From positions 6,404,501-6,468,500 of the forward strand of contig NZ_CP119147.1 in the NCBI RefSeq assembly GCF_029167645.1: 64,000 nt of DNA, written 5' to 3'. Made by a program: the position numbers and the translations under genes. The notes under the pieces were generated by a model, which did not search any database, was not told the DNA's origin, and saw only the letters and a list, made by a program, of their open reading frames with translations. This DNA comes from Streptomyces sp. AM 2-1-1 (GTDB lineage Bacteria > Actinomycetota > Actinomycetes > Streptomycetales > Streptomycetaceae). Positions 1-8,656 of the stretch are shown in pieces. Each line of letters starts with the position of its first letter. The stretch's first letter is position 1.

Positions 1-418
1 AGCCGCGTACTTCGCCGCCTCCCTCGCCTTCCACGCCGATGTCTCCGACGTCGCGGCGGCCCTGACCCTCGACGGGGGCCCGGGCATCACCGTGCTGGAC
101 TCCCGCTCGGCGGCCTCGTGGGACCAGGGCCACATCCCGGGCGCGGTGCACCTGCCCACCGCTCTGATCCCGGAGCAGGCCGCCCGGCTGCTGGACCCCG
201 CGGTCCCCGTCGTCACCTACTGCTGGGGGCCGGCCTGCAACGGAGCGACGAAAGCCGCCCTCGCTCTGGCCGAACTCGGCTACCAGGTCAAGGAGATGCT
301 CGGCGGGTTCGAATACTGGGCACGCGAGGGCTTCGCCTTCGAGACCTGGCAGGGCGGGGAGCGGCACGACCCCGACCCGCTGACCGCACCGGTGGGCGAC
401 GAGAACTGCGGCTGCTGA
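1..418 (+). CDS. Rhodanese-like domain protein (5' truncated by window)
   Basis: The reading frame is open from base 2 of the window with no in-frame start that fits a full rhodanese domain, so the N-terminus lies upstream of the window. The visible part has the rhodanese pattern: a strand ending in VLDSRSAASWDQGHIPGA, then the active-site loop YCWGPACNGATKAA with the candidate catalytic Cys after VVTY, then ELGYQVKEMLGGFEYW, the usual C-terminal signature of single-domain rhodaneses. The loop differs from the classical CxxGxxR form. It ends in ENCGC, so two further cysteines lie at the extreme C-terminus. Sulfurtransferase activity is family knowledge; substrate is unknown. No RNA terminator is obvious; G-rich DNA follows. 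Confidence 0.85.
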   Translation, partial: AAYFAASLAFHADVSDVAAALTLDGGPGITVLDSRSAASWDQGHIPGAVHLPTALIPEQAARLLDPAVPVVTYCWGPACNGATKAALALAELGYQVKEMLGGFEYWAREGFAFETWQGGERHDPDPLTAPVGDENCGC

Positions 419-552
419 GCCGGGCCGGGTCCGGGGTCCGGTAAGGGCTCGGGGGTGCTCCGGGCTCGGAAGTCCGGGTAGGAGCCGGGATCGGTTCGGA
501 GGTCGTCCGGGGGAAGGCCCCCGGTCGGAGCTGGGATCGGTTCCATGCAGGC

Positions 553-570
553 GGGGCGGGGCGGGGCGGG
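553..570 (+). repeat. G-quadruplex-capable G-tract
   Basis: Four consecutive G-runs separated by single C residues (GGGG at 553-556, 558-561 and 563-566, GGG at 568-570) lie in the gap between the rhodanese and lyase genes. This pattern could fold as a G-quadruplex on the + strand; no function is shown. The rest of the 419-656 gap is G-rich without a gene. Confidence 0.5.
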
Positions 571-656
571 TCACGGTCGGGCCCGGCCAGGGGCGCGCCC
601 CGTTCTTGTCGGAATTCCGCCGGACGTCGGGTGATGCCCGGTGCTTGACTGCGGAC

Positions 657-1496
657 ATGCACCTCATCTCCGCAGAAATGACCTCCACCCGCGCGGACCG
701 GGTCCAGCTCCTCCGCTCCCTGCACACCCCGTCCAGACCCCTCGCCCTCGCCAACGCCTGGGACGTGGCGAGCGCCCGCGTCATCGAGGAAGCGGGTGCG
801 CCCGTCATCGCCACCACGAGCGCCGGTGCCGCCTGGTCGCTGGGCTCGCCGGACGGCGAGACCCTCACCCGCGACGATGCCCTGCGACTGATCGCCCGCA
901 TCGTCGCGGCGGTCGCCGTTCCGGTCACCGCCGACATCGAGGGCGGGTACGCGAGCGACGCAGCCGGCGTCGCCGAGACCGTGGCCGGGGTGCTGGCGGC
1001 GGGCGCCGCGGGCATCAACATCGAGGACGGCCCCCGGCCGCCGGCCGAGTTCGAGGCACGGTTGGCCGTGGCACGGCGGGTCACCGAGCGCGCGGGGGTG
1101 GACCTGTTCGTCAATGCGCGCATCGACACCTTCCTCCTCGCGCTCGGTGACCCGGAGACCCGGCTGGAGGAAACCCTGGCCCGGGCGCGCCGGTACGTCG
1201 ACTCCGGCGCGGACGGCGTCTTCGTGCCGGGTGTCACCGACGCCGCCACCCTCTCGGTGCTGGCCCGGGAGATCTCCGTACCGCTGAACGTCATGGCCGG
1301 CCCGGGTGCCCCGACCGTGGCGGAACTCGGCGCTCTGGGAGTGGCGCGCGTCAGTCTCGGTTCCGGCGTCGCACAGGCCGCCTACGCGGCCGCCCGCCGC
1401 GCGGCGCGGGAACTGTCCGCGACCGGTGCCTACGCGTCCCTGGGCGACGGCATCGCTTTCAGGGAGCTCGACGCGCTCGTCGCCGGCCCTCGCTGA
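657..1496 (+). CDS. Isocitrate lyase/PEP mutase family protein
   Basis: A TIM-barrel lyase of the isocitrate lyase/phosphoenolpyruvate mutase superfamily, about 280 aa. Supporting motifs are LANAWDVASARVIEEAGAP near the N-terminus, VTADIEGGYASD (metal/substrate loop), GINIEDG (Mg-binding strand) and NARIDTF. The family cleaves or forms C-C or C-P bonds in 2-oxo acids (carboxyphosphoenolpyruvate mutase, methylisocitrate lyase, oxaloacetate decarboxylase); the sequence does not decide which. The frame opens upstream at a TTG (606), but ATG 657 or ATG 678 (MTSTRADRV) matches the usual family N-terminus; no strong Shine-Dalgarno separates them. The gene stands alone, convergent with the next gene 12 bp away. 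Confidence 0.88.
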   Translation: MHLISAEMTSTRADRVQLLRSLHTPSRPLALANAWDVASARVIEEAGAPVIATTSAGAAWSLGSPDGETLTRDDALRLIARIVAAVAVPVTADIEGGYASDAAGVAETVAGVLAAGAAGINIEDGPRPPAEFEARLAVARRVTERAGVDLFVNARIDTFLLALGDPETRLEETLARARRYVDSGADGVFVPGVTDAATLSVLAREISVPLNVMAGPGAPTVAELGALGVARVSLGSGVAQAAYAAARRAARELSATGAYASLGDGIAFRELDALVAGPR

Positions 1497-1508
1497 GGAC
1501 GCCGCCCC

Positions 1509-2381
1509 TCACGCCCCCGCGTCGCGGAGCGCCTCCAGCAGAGGCCGCGCGCCGGTGCCGGCGGGGAACCCGCTCACCTGTCCGTCGCCGACCTCGACCA
1601 CCCGCCACGCACCGTCCTCACGGAGCGCCAGATCGGTGGTCACCAGCCGGCACCCGAGCCGGCGCACGGCCTCGCCGACCCGGCCCAGCTCGGGGTCCGG
1701 CCGGTCGCCCGGGGTGTCCGGATGAGCGGTCACCATGACCGGCACCCCGTCCACCCACCACGCCCGCGCCTCACCGTCCGGCACGAACCGTTCGAACGCG
1801 CGCACCACCATCCCGCCGGCGAGGAAGTCGCCCTGAAGCTCGGCGAACCGTGCGACGACCGCCCCAAGCCTCTCGGCATCCCGCAACTCGGGTACGAAAC
1901 ATGCCTCGTGCCACTCGTGCTTCCGTGACTTCACGAAGTCCTTGACGATCCCGGGGCCCCCGCCGAGCGGCCGCGCGAGCGCGGCCCAGAACGCACCGTC
2001 CACCGGTACGGGAGTCGTACCGGTGAGCGGGTGCCAGACGCTGCGCGGTGTCAGCTCCTCGAACACGGCATACCAGCCGGGAAGTTCGTGGGCCGCCCGG
2101 TACGCCGCCGCGTCCGTGAGCAGCCGGGCACCCCGCGTGGCGAGCGCCTCGCCCAGTTCGGCGTACCGCTGTACGGGGATCATCCACCCCCGGTACCAGT
2201 ACGGCCCCGAGTCGCGGGGGACCCGGGCGACCGCCCCCGCCGCGTCGCCGACGAGGAGGGCGTCGTGGTCGATGAGGGCGAGCCCGGCGCCCATCTCCCG
2301 TACCACCGCTGCCTCTTCGGCGAACTCGGGGTCCGGGCGGTTCGGGCGCAGGGGGTCGGAGCAGAAGAGGAAGCCGGGCAT
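1509..2381 (-). CDS. ATP-grasp domain protein (DUF4343-like)
   Basis: 290 aa beginning MPGFLFCSDPLRPNRPDPEF. The C-terminal half resembles the short ATP-grasp group: a lysine-rich GIVKDFVKSRKHEWHEACF segment, AGGMVVRAFERFV, EARAWWVDGVPV, and a terminal metal-site strand WRVVEVGDGQVSGFP where the E-x-x-D-G run is the expected metal ligand region. Members of this group are usually called ATP-grasp domain-containing or DUF4343 proteins; they probably ligate a carboxylate to an amine, but no substrate is known. The open frame extends further 5' without homology-like sequence, and ATG 2381 fits the family start. It lies downstream of the DUF885 gene on the same strand but 347 bp away, so co-transcription is uncertain. 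Confidence 0.8.
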   Translation of the reverse strand: MPGFLFCSDPLRPNRPDPEFAEEAAVVREMGAGLALIDHDALLVGDAAGAVARVPRDSGPYWYRGWMIPVQRYAELGEALATRGARLLTDAAAYRAAHELPGWYAVFEELTPRSVWHPLTGTTPVPVDGAFWAALARPLGGGPGIVKDFVKSRKHEWHEACFVPELRDAERLGAVVARFAELQGDFLAGGMVVRAFERFVPDGEARAWWVDGVPVMVTAHPDTPGDRPDPELGRVGEAVRRLGCRLVTTDLALREDGAWRVVEVGDGQVSGFPAGTGARPLLEALRDAGA

Positions 2382-2728
2382 GGGGGCGCCTTCGGTCGCG
2401 GGCCCGTGGGTTCGGGGCGGTACGGGAGACGGTACCGGCGCGGGGTCGCAGGGGCCCGGGAGTTCTCGCGCCGGGGGTCCTCGGCGCCGAGGGTCCTCCG
2501 GGAACCACAACGGACGGGACCGGCACGGGACGGGGACAGGGATGGGGATGGGGTGCGTGGGTCGGCGCCGGCGGGAGCGGTGGTGGCGGACCGGGGGGGC
2601 GGTGCCGGGACCGGTACGGCGGCCCTCTCCGGCCCCGGGCGGGCAGCGGGATCGCCGCCCGGCCGGGGCCGGTGTGCCCGAGGTCCCGCATCGGCGGACG
2701 ACTGCCGCGTCGGCGGAACCCGCCGGCG
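2382..2728. other. Intergenic, no gene seen
   Basis: A 347-bp gap of low-complexity G-rich sequence (runs such as GGGACGGGGACAGGGATGG). It contains one perfect 14-bp palindrome, CCTCGGCGCCGAGG, at 2479-2492. I see no convincing coding frame, promoter or RNA in it. Confidence 0.5.
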
Positions 2729-4414
2729 TCAGAGCTTCGAGAGCTCCTCGACCAGATCGTCCAGCCCCAGGGAACCCTGGGAGAGCGCGGCCATGTGCCA
2801 GGCCTTGAGGTCGAAGGCGTCCCCGTGCGCCGCACGGGCGTTCTCCCGGCCCAGCAGCCAGGCACGCTCGCCGAGCTTGTAGCCGATCGCCTGGCCCGGC
2901 ATGGAGAGGTAGCGGGTCAGCTCGCTCTCCACGAAGTCCGCCGGACGGCCGCTGTGCTTGCCGAAGAACTCCTCCGCCAGCTCCGGGGTCCACCGCTCAC
3001 CCGGGTGGAACGGCGACTGGGCCGGGATCTCCAGCTCCAGGTGCATGCCGATGTCCACGATCACCCGGCAGGCGCGCATCATCTGGGCGTCCAGGTACCC
3101 GAGGCGCCGCTCGGCGTCCGGAAGGAAACCCAACTCGTCCATGAGCCGCTCCGCGTACAGCGCCCAGCCCTCGGCGTTGGCGCTGACCTGGCCCACGGAG
3201 GCCTGGTACCGGGAGAGCGACGAGGCGACGTGGGTCCACTGCGCGATCTGGAGGTGGTGGCCGGGCACACCCTCGTGGTACCAGGTGGACACCAGGTCGT
3301 AGACGGGGAACCGGGTCTCGCCCATGGTCGGCAGCCACGTTCGGCCCGGACGGGAGAAGTCCTCGGACGGACCGGTGTAGTACGGGGCGGCCGCACCGCC
3401 GGCCGGGGCGATCCGCGACTCCACCTTCCGTACCCGCTCGGCGAGTTCGAAGTGCGTACCGTCCAGCGCCTCGATGGCCTCGTCCATCAGGCCCTGGAGC
3501 CACTTCTGGACCTCGTCCACGCCCTCGATGTGCTTACCGTGGACGTCGAGGTGGGCGAGCGCCTCCCAGGGACCCGCGCCGGGCAGGATCTTCGTGGCCT
3601 CGGTCTTCATCTCGGCCAGCAGCCGGTGGTACTCGGACCAGCCGTACGCGTACGCCTCGTCCAGGTCCAGGTCGGTGCCGTTGAAGTAACGCGACCAGCG
3701 CGCGTACCGCTCCCTTCCCACGGTGTCGGGTGCACCCTCGATCGCGGGGGCGTACACCTCGGCCATCCAGTCGCGCAGCGCCACCAGCGCCTCGGTCGCG
3801 ACGCGGGCACCCTGGTCCAGGTCCGCGCGGAGGGCGGCCGGGCCGGGCGCGACGAACTCCTCGAAGAAGGCGGTGCCCTCGCCACCCGCCCACGCCGTGA
3901 GCTGCTCGATGAACGTGGCGGTGGGCCGGGGGCCGCCGTAGAGCTTGCGTTCGAGGCCGAGGGCGAGGGAGGCGCGGTACCCCTCAAGGGCCGCGGGAAC
4001 CGCGTTCAGCCGGTCGACGACCGCCGCCCAGTCCTCGTCCGTGTCGGTCGGCGTCACCGTGAAGGCCTCGCGGACGCTGTGGGCCGGGGAGTGCAGATTG
4101 GAGACGGCCCGGAGACCCTCGTCCGCCGCGTGGACGGCGAGTTCGGCGGTGAGGCGCTCACGCAGCAGCCTGCCGCAGCGGCGCTCGGCGTCGCTGTCGG
4201 CACCCGGAAGGAGCTCCGCCGCGTCCAGCTTCACCAGGGTGGCACGGGCGAGATCGGCGATCGCCTCCTGACCTTCGGGTGAGAAGTCGGGCAGGCGGCG
4301 TGAACTCGCCGAAACGCCCAGATAGGTCCCGAGGATCGGGTCGAGATCGATGATGGCGTCGACGTAGGCGTCGGCGACCTGGCGGGGCAGTGCGCTGCTC
4401 GAAGTGTCTGACAT
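2729..4414 (-). CDS. DUF885 family zinc-type peptidase
   Basis: 561 aa from ATG 4414. The diagnostic motif HEGVPGHHLQ lies near residue 380 and corresponds to the HExxxGHH metal site of DUF885 proteins, which belong to the gluzincin-like metallopeptidases. Typical flanking blocks are present: DPILGTYLGVS at the N-terminus, TWLPTMGETRFPVYDLVS before the metal site, EGWALYAERLMDELGF after it, and PGQAIGYKLGERAW near the C-terminus. There is no signal peptide, so a cytoplasmic location is inferred. Length matches the family (about 560 aa). It is monocistronic or the first gene of a loose pair with the ATP-grasp gene. Confidence 0.9.
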   Translation of the reverse strand: MSDTSSSALPRQVADAYVDAIIDLDPILGTYLGVSASSRRLPDFSPEGQEAIADLARATLVKLDAAELLPGADSDAERRCGRLLRERLTAELAVHAADEGLRAVSNLHSPAHSVREAFTVTPTDTDEDWAAVVDRLNAVPAALEGYRASLALGLERKLYGGPRPTATFIEQLTAWAGGEGTAFFEEFVAPGPAALRADLDQGARVATEALVALRDWMAEVYAPAIEGAPDTVGRERYARWSRYFNGTDLDLDEAYAYGWSEYHRLLAEMKTEATKILPGAGPWEALAHLDVHGKHIEGVDEVQKWLQGLMDEAIEALDGTHFELAERVRKVESRIAPAGGAAAPYYTGPSEDFSRPGRTWLPTMGETRFPVYDLVSTWYHEGVPGHHLQIAQWTHVASSLSRYQASVGQVSANAEGWALYAERLMDELGFLPDAERRLGYLDAQMMRACRVIVDIGMHLELEIPAQSPFHPGERWTPELAEEFFGKHSGRPADFVESELTRYLSMPGQAIGYKLGERAWLLGRENARAAHGDAFDLKAWHMAALSQGSLGLDDLVEELSKL

Positions 4415-4627
4415 GCGGACATCCTCGTACGGGAACCGGCCTTCCGTCACCCCGCCCCTGGGCTCGACCGGAAACGGACCCAGGCCTGGTGGGGGATGCG
4501 GAGCGGATCGGGGCAGGGACACGGGTTACGCGCGCCCGACCTCACCGGCGATCCTCCGGGGCGGGGGACCCGGAGCCGCAGGGGGATGCGCCGCGTTCCG
4601 GCGCGGCTGTGCCTGCGCCTGTGCGTA

Positions 4628-4667
4628 CGCCGCGGTCCGAGGAGCTGCTGCTCCTCGGACCGCGGCG
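4628..4667 (-). terminator. Strong hairpin terminator after ACT-GNAT gene
   Basis: A perfect 18-bp inverted repeat with the 4-nt loop TGCT. The core arm is CCGCGGTCCGAGGAGC (4630-4645) pairing with 4650-4665, extended by two more pairs. It starts 12 nt beyond the stop codon of the gene ending at 4680 and therefore probably terminates it. No U-tract is present, which is normal for Streptomyces. Confidence 0.8.
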
Positions 4668-4679
4668 GGACCCGGTGGG

Positions 4680-6233
4680 TCAGCGGCGTGATTCCCAGGC
4701 CCAGTCGGCCGGGTCGATCCAGTGAGGAGCCGTGGCCGGTCCGGCGGAGCCGATGGAAGCAGTCGATCCGTTCGTACCGGTGAGGCCCGCGGAGTCCGCC
4801 GACTCGGCCGGAACGGATCCGTCCGCCCCCTCGGACGCGGTGGTGGTCGCGTTGGTCCGACGGGAGGTGAGCCGGGCGGTGATCACCAGAGTGCCCTCCT
4901 CGATCTGATAGTCGAGGGGGAGGCCGAGCCCGCGCATCGCCGCGACCATCCCGGTGTTGTTCGCCTGGGTCACGGCGTAGACCGAGTCGCAACCCGCCTC
5001 GGCGGCCAGACCGACGAGACGCCGCAGCAGTTCGGAGCCGACACCGCGTCGCTGCCAGTCGTCCTCGACCAGGAGGGCGACTTCAGTCTCGTCCCCGTCC
5101 CAGAGGAGGTGGCCCAGTGCGACGATCCGACCCGCGTCCGTCTGGACGGTGAGGGTGCGGCCGAAGCGCGGGCTGAGCAGGTGATCGAGGTAGCGGTCCG
5201 CGTCCGCGACGGGACCGTGGTAGCGGAGCCTCAGCGTCCCGGTGGAGCAGCGGTCGTGCATGGCGCGCGCGGCGGCGAGGTCGCTCTGGTCCGCGCGGCG
5301 CACGGTGATCTCGGGACCCTCCGCGAGTGTGAAGACGTCCTCACCCCGCGGGACACGGGGACCGAGGCGCGCGTCGAGCTCGACGAGGGCCCGGGCCCGG
5401 GCGAACTCGGTGGGGGTGAAGGGCAGGTAGGGGCGCTCCACCGTGATCACTCCACCGGAGGGGTCGCGCAGCCGCATGACCGTCTCCTCCAGGACGCCTT
5501 CCACCGGAGTGTTCTCGCCCGTGGCCCGCCCGGTCACGGAGACGGCCGGCAGGGAGTGGATGGTGCAGCGGCCGAGCAACTGGCGGAGGGAGAGAGGGAG
5601 TTCCGCCGCGTCCAGCGCGGTGCGGGTCGCAAGGCCCAGGACCCGGGTCGGGGTGTCCACCAGATCGTGGGCGTCGGCCCGCTCGATCCAGGTGGACGCG
5701 CCGCCGGCGGCGGAGACCTCACGCGTGAGTTCCGAGGCGCTCAGCGACGAGGGCGCGCGCAGCAGGAACTCGTCGATGGTGCCGTCCGCCAACGGGTGCG
5801 TCTGCAGGGTCAGGATGTCGATGCGCAGACGTGCCAGCGCGATGCACAGCGCCGCCAGACTTCCGGGGGTGTCCTGAACCGTGGTCCGCATCCGCCACAG
5901 GACCGTCTCGTCGAGTGCGGGAGACGCCTCGAAGGAGAGGGCCAGGCCGAGCTCGGTGCCGTAGCCGCCGGCCGCCCCGGCGGCGGCGACGCCATCGCCC
6001 CCGGTCGGTGGGGCGTGGCTGTGCCTCCGTGCCCACCATGTGTGGAAGGTGGCGGTGGCGATCAGCGCCACCGCCGAGGCGATGAGCAGATACGGGCCGT
6101 CCGGCTGGTGCCCGATGAGGTTCGCGACGACGTCGGCCACCGCCACGGCGGTGAAGAGGGCAGCGAGCTCGATCAGGTCCCGTCGCCAGTGGTGAGGACG
6201 GCGGGCGGTCTTCGCGGATGTCACATCAGTCAT
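4680..6233 (-). CDS. Membrane-anchored ACT-GNAT acetyltransferase
   Basis: 517 aa. Residues about 20-65 form two hydrophobic helices (ELAALFTAVAVADVV and LLIASAVALIATATF). An ACT-like regulatory domain follows (about 95-170; SLAALCIALARLRIDILTL, typical of amino-acid sensing), then a middle region, then a GNAT acetyltransferase domain from about 300 to 445 with the acetyl-CoA loop RRGVGSELLRRLVGLA and the C-terminal ANNTGMVAAMRGLG block. The tail is Ser/Thr/Gly-rich and low complexity. The architecture suggests acetylation controlled by a small ligand, as in actinobacterial ACT-Pat-type enzymes, but the target is unknown. Upstream, TGTGACCGA occurs twice (6242-6250 and 6277-6285). Confidence 0.85.
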   Translation of the reverse strand: MTDVTSAKTARRPHHWRRDLIELAALFTAVAVADVVANLIGHQPDGPYLLIASAVALIATATFHTWWARRHSHAPPTGGDGVAAAGAAGGYGTELGLALSFEASPALDETVLWRMRTTVQDTPGSLAALCIALARLRIDILTLQTHPLADGTIDEFLLRAPSSLSASELTREVSAAGGASTWIERADAHDLVDTPTRVLGLATRTALDAAELPLSLRQLLGRCTIHSLPAVSVTGRATGENTPVEGVLEETVMRLRDPSGGVITVERPYLPFTPTEFARARALVELDARLGPRVPRGEDVFTLAEGPEITVRRADQSDLAAARAMHDRCSTGTLRLRYHGPVADADRYLDHLLSPRFGRTLTVQTDAGRIVALGHLLWDGDETEVALLVEDDWQRRGVGSELLRRLVGLAAEAGCDSVYAVTQANNTGMVAAMRGLGLPLDYQIEEGTLVITARLTSRRTNATTTASEGADGSVPAESADSAGLTGTNGSTASIGSAGPATAPHWIDPADWAWESRR

Positions 6234-6672
6234 GACCTCACTGTGACCGAGCGGTGTTGCCTGATCACGAACGCATTGTGACCGATGGGTTAAGTGTGGA
6301 TCTAGTCGTCTTTCGTCGCTTATCGGTCAGGTGTTGACTGAAATCGCCGTGTTCGGCTGCCCGGGGTGAACGCTGTTCCTGGGTCGGCCGCGCGGGACCG
6401 GGCTGCCGCGGGACCGGGTCGGGGCGGACCGGGTCCGGGGCGGAACGGGTCACGATTGGGGCGGGGCGGGGCGACGGGGCGATGGGACGAGCCGCGATCG
6501 GGGCGGGGCCGACCGGATCAGGGACCACAGCAGGGCCGACCCCACCCGGCGCACGGCAAGAGAGCCGACGAGAGGCGCGTGGGGATGCCTAGGGGGCGGG
6601 GGAGGGTCAGGCCGCCCCGTGTCGGGAGCGACACCGGACTTCCTCCGCCTCCCGGCGGCACCCCACGGCGGG
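6234..6672. other. Intergenic with AT-rich promoter zone and G-tract
   Basis: The first 110 bp after the divergent start is unusually AT-rich for this genome and probably carries the promoter of the ACT-GNAT gene, with two direct TGTGACCGA copies. Further on, four GGGG runs at 6458-6479 form a G-quadruplex-capable tract. I see no gene. Confidence 0.5.
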
Positions 6673-8250
6673 TCACTGGCCCGTGAGGCCCGGCTGCAGC
6701 ACCTTGGTGAAGAGGATCCTCCCGCCCTGCTGCCGCAGTCGCACCGTCATCTCGCCGCTGGCTCCGTCGATGTCGACCTCGCCGAAGAGCGGTGGCATCT
6801 CCAAAGGAGACAGGTTCGACCGGGTCGGTGCCTCGACGAAGACCCGGTCGGGGCCGAACGTGCCGTCCAGCGCACTCGCCGGGAAGGCGCCCGCCGCCAG
6901 CGGACCGGAGACGAACTCCCAGAAGGGCGCGAAGTCCTTGAAGGCGGCGCGCTCGGGAAGGTAGTGCTGCGCGGAGGTGTGGTGCACGTCCGCCGTCAGC
7001 CAGACGGTCCCCGTGATCCGGCGGTGCTTGATGTACCGCAACAACTCCGCGATCTGCAGCTCCCGCCCGAGCGGCGCGCCAGGATCACCCTGTGCGACCG
7101 CCTCGAAGTTCGTGGCGCCGTCGGGCACCACGAGACCCAGCGGCATGTCGGCCGCGATCACCTTCCACACGGCACGCGACCGGGAGAGCTCGCCCTTGAG
7201 CCACCGGAGCTGCTCGGCGCCGAGGATCCCGGTGGTGTCGTCGGCCTGACGGTCCGGCGAGTTCGCGTTGCGGAAGGAGCGCATGTCGAGCACGAACACG
7301 TCGAGCAGCGGGCCGTGCCGAACCACCCGGTGCATGCGGCCCTCCCCCGGCGCGGTGCGCAGGGTGGCGACGGGAAGGTACTCGCGGTAGGCCCGGACCG
7401 AACGTGCCGCCAGCACGTCTACGTCTTTCTCCGTATAGCGGACGTCGTCAAGGATCTGGCCGGGGTACCAGTTGTTACGTACCTCATGGTCGTCCCACTG
7501 CACGATCGACGGCACCTGCGCGTTGAACTCACGGACGTTCGCGTCCAGCAGGTTGTACCGGAAGTTGCCCCGGTACTCGTCGAGGGTCTCGGCGACCTTC
7601 GCCTTCTCCTCGGTCGTGACGTTGCGCCAGATCCGCCCGTCGGGCAACGTCACCGCGGGCTCGATCACCCCGTCCGCGTAGATGCTGTCGCCGCTGCAGA
7701 GGAAGAAGTCGGGGTCGAGGTCGCGCATCTCCTCGTAGACGGTGTAGCCACCGAGGCCGGGATTGATGCCCCAGCCCTGCCCGGCGATGTCGCCGGACCA
7801 GAGGAACCGCGCCCCGGCACGCCTGCTCGCCGGAGCGGTGCGGAAGGTTCCGTACACCGGACGGCCCGTGCGACGCGGATCGTCCGGGTCGGCCAGGATC
7901 ACCCGGTAGTGGATCTGCTCGCCGGCCGGAAGTCCGTGGAGCGCGGTCGTTCCGGTGAAGTCCGTTCCGGCGCCGATCAGCGGCCCGTGCCAGAGGCGGG
8001 ACCTGCGGAAGGACTCCGTGGCCGACGTCTCGACGAGCATCCGGGCCGCGCGGTCGGCGCGTACCCAGACCAGCGCGGTGGACGCGCTGACGTCGCCGAC
8101 CTGGACACCCCACTCGGCCGACGGGCGGCCCGACCGCGCGAACGCCGGCGCGCCGGAGACGGCCGGAAGGGTCATCGCGGCCGATGCGAGGAGCGAACCG
8201 CGCAGAACGGTCCGACGGCCGGGGGAGAGGGTGTGCGGACGGTTCGTCAT
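6673..8250 (-). CDS. phoD: PhoD-like alkaline phosphatase, Tat-exported
   Basis: 525 aa from ATG 8250, preceded by a good ribosome-binding site (GGAGG). The N-terminus carries a twin-arginine signal (GRRTVLRGSLLASAA, residues 11-25) and an Ala-rich cleavage region. The mature protein has the PhoD pattern: an N-terminal Fn3-like PhoD_N domain (VQVGDVSASTALVWVRAD), then the metallophosphatase core with LWSGDIAGQGWG, CSGDSIYADG, QWDDHEVRNNWYPG and WLTADVHHTSAQHY. PhoD enzymes are secreted Ca/Fe-dependent phosphodiesterases/alkaline phosphatases that scavenge phosphate. A single 11-nt unit resembling a PhoP direct-repeat box lies upstream at 8355-8365. Divergent from the GntR gene. Confidence 0.9.
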   Translation of the reverse strand: MTNRPHTLSPGRRTVLRGSLLASAAMTLPAVSGAPAFARSGRPSAEWGVQVGDVSASTALVWVRADRAARMLVETSATESFRRSRLWHGPLIGAGTDFTGTTALHGLPAGEQIHYRVILADPDDPRRTGRPVYGTFRTAPASRRAGARFLWSGDIAGQGWGINPGLGGYTVYEEMRDLDPDFFLCSGDSIYADGVIEPAVTLPDGRIWRNVTTEEKAKVAETLDEYRGNFRYNLLDANVREFNAQVPSIVQWDDHEVRNNWYPGQILDDVRYTEKDVDVLAARSVRAYREYLPVATLRTAPGEGRMHRVVRHGPLLDVFVLDMRSFRNANSPDRQADDTTGILGAEQLRWLKGELSRSRAVWKVIAADMPLGLVVPDGATNFEAVAQGDPGAPLGRELQIAELLRYIKHRRITGTVWLTADVHHTSAQHYLPERAAFKDFAPFWEFVSGPLAAGAFPASALDGTFGPDRVFVEAPTRSNLSPLEMPPLFGEVDIDGASGEMTVRLRQQGGRILFTKVLQPGLTGQ

Positions 8251-8354
8251 CGATGCGCCTCCGGAGGATGTGCGGACTGCAAGCCGGTGCGCGCCGGTCG
8301 TACTCCTGGCGCGCAGGACCATGACTAACGCGCGGTCACGTCTCCCGTCCCAAC

Positions 8355-8365
8355 CCGGGGTGAAC
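8355..8365 (-). promoter_or_regulatory. Possible PHO-box unit upstream of phoD
   Basis: On the minus strand the sequence reads GTTCACCCCGG, close to the Streptomyces PhoP direct-repeat unit (G-G/T-TCAYYYRSG). It lies about 105 bp upstream of the phosphatase start. The neighbouring 11-mers match poorly, so a complete two-unit box is not visible; treat as tentative. Confidence 0.3.
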
Positions 8366-8555
8366 AACGGCTCGGTCGTGGGGCGGAGTCGCCCGTACGG
8401 GGGAATCGCCGGCCGGAAGGGGCGTGCCCCGCCGGTCGTCGGGCCGGCGGCGGGCCATCGCTGCGTGCGCTGCCGCCGCCTCGCCCGACGACGAACGTCC
8501 TGTGAACGCTCTGTGCCGCAAGCCGGTTCGGCCGAGCCCTGGGCGAGGATTGGTA

Positions 8556-8584
8556 TTGACCAAGCCGGTGCGCCGTCCTATGGT
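8556..8584 (+). promoter_or_regulatory. Sigma-70-type promoter of GntR gene
   Basis: A -35 hexamer TTGACC (8556-8561), exactly 17 nt of spacer and a -10 hexamer TATGGT (8579-8584). Transcription would begin near 8591, about 66 nt before the GTG start, and run into an A/T-rich untranslated leader (AAGAAAAGAACC...). This is the cleanest housekeeping promoter in the window. Confidence 0.7.
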
Positions 8585-8656
8585 CTCCACGTTAAGAAAA
8601 GAACCTTTAATAAATGTTGTCGCGGAAAAGGCCGCTGGGCGATTGCGGAGGACAGG

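Noticed and set aside
645..650. TTGACT hexamer before the PEP mutase-like gene
   Set aside because: No -10 hexamer at 16-18 nt and it overlaps the possible start codons, so not called a promoter.
2672..4282. 536-codon + strand open frame over the DUF885 gene
   Set aside because: Antisense to a gene with an intact HEGVPGHH motif; composition is that of a shadow frame.
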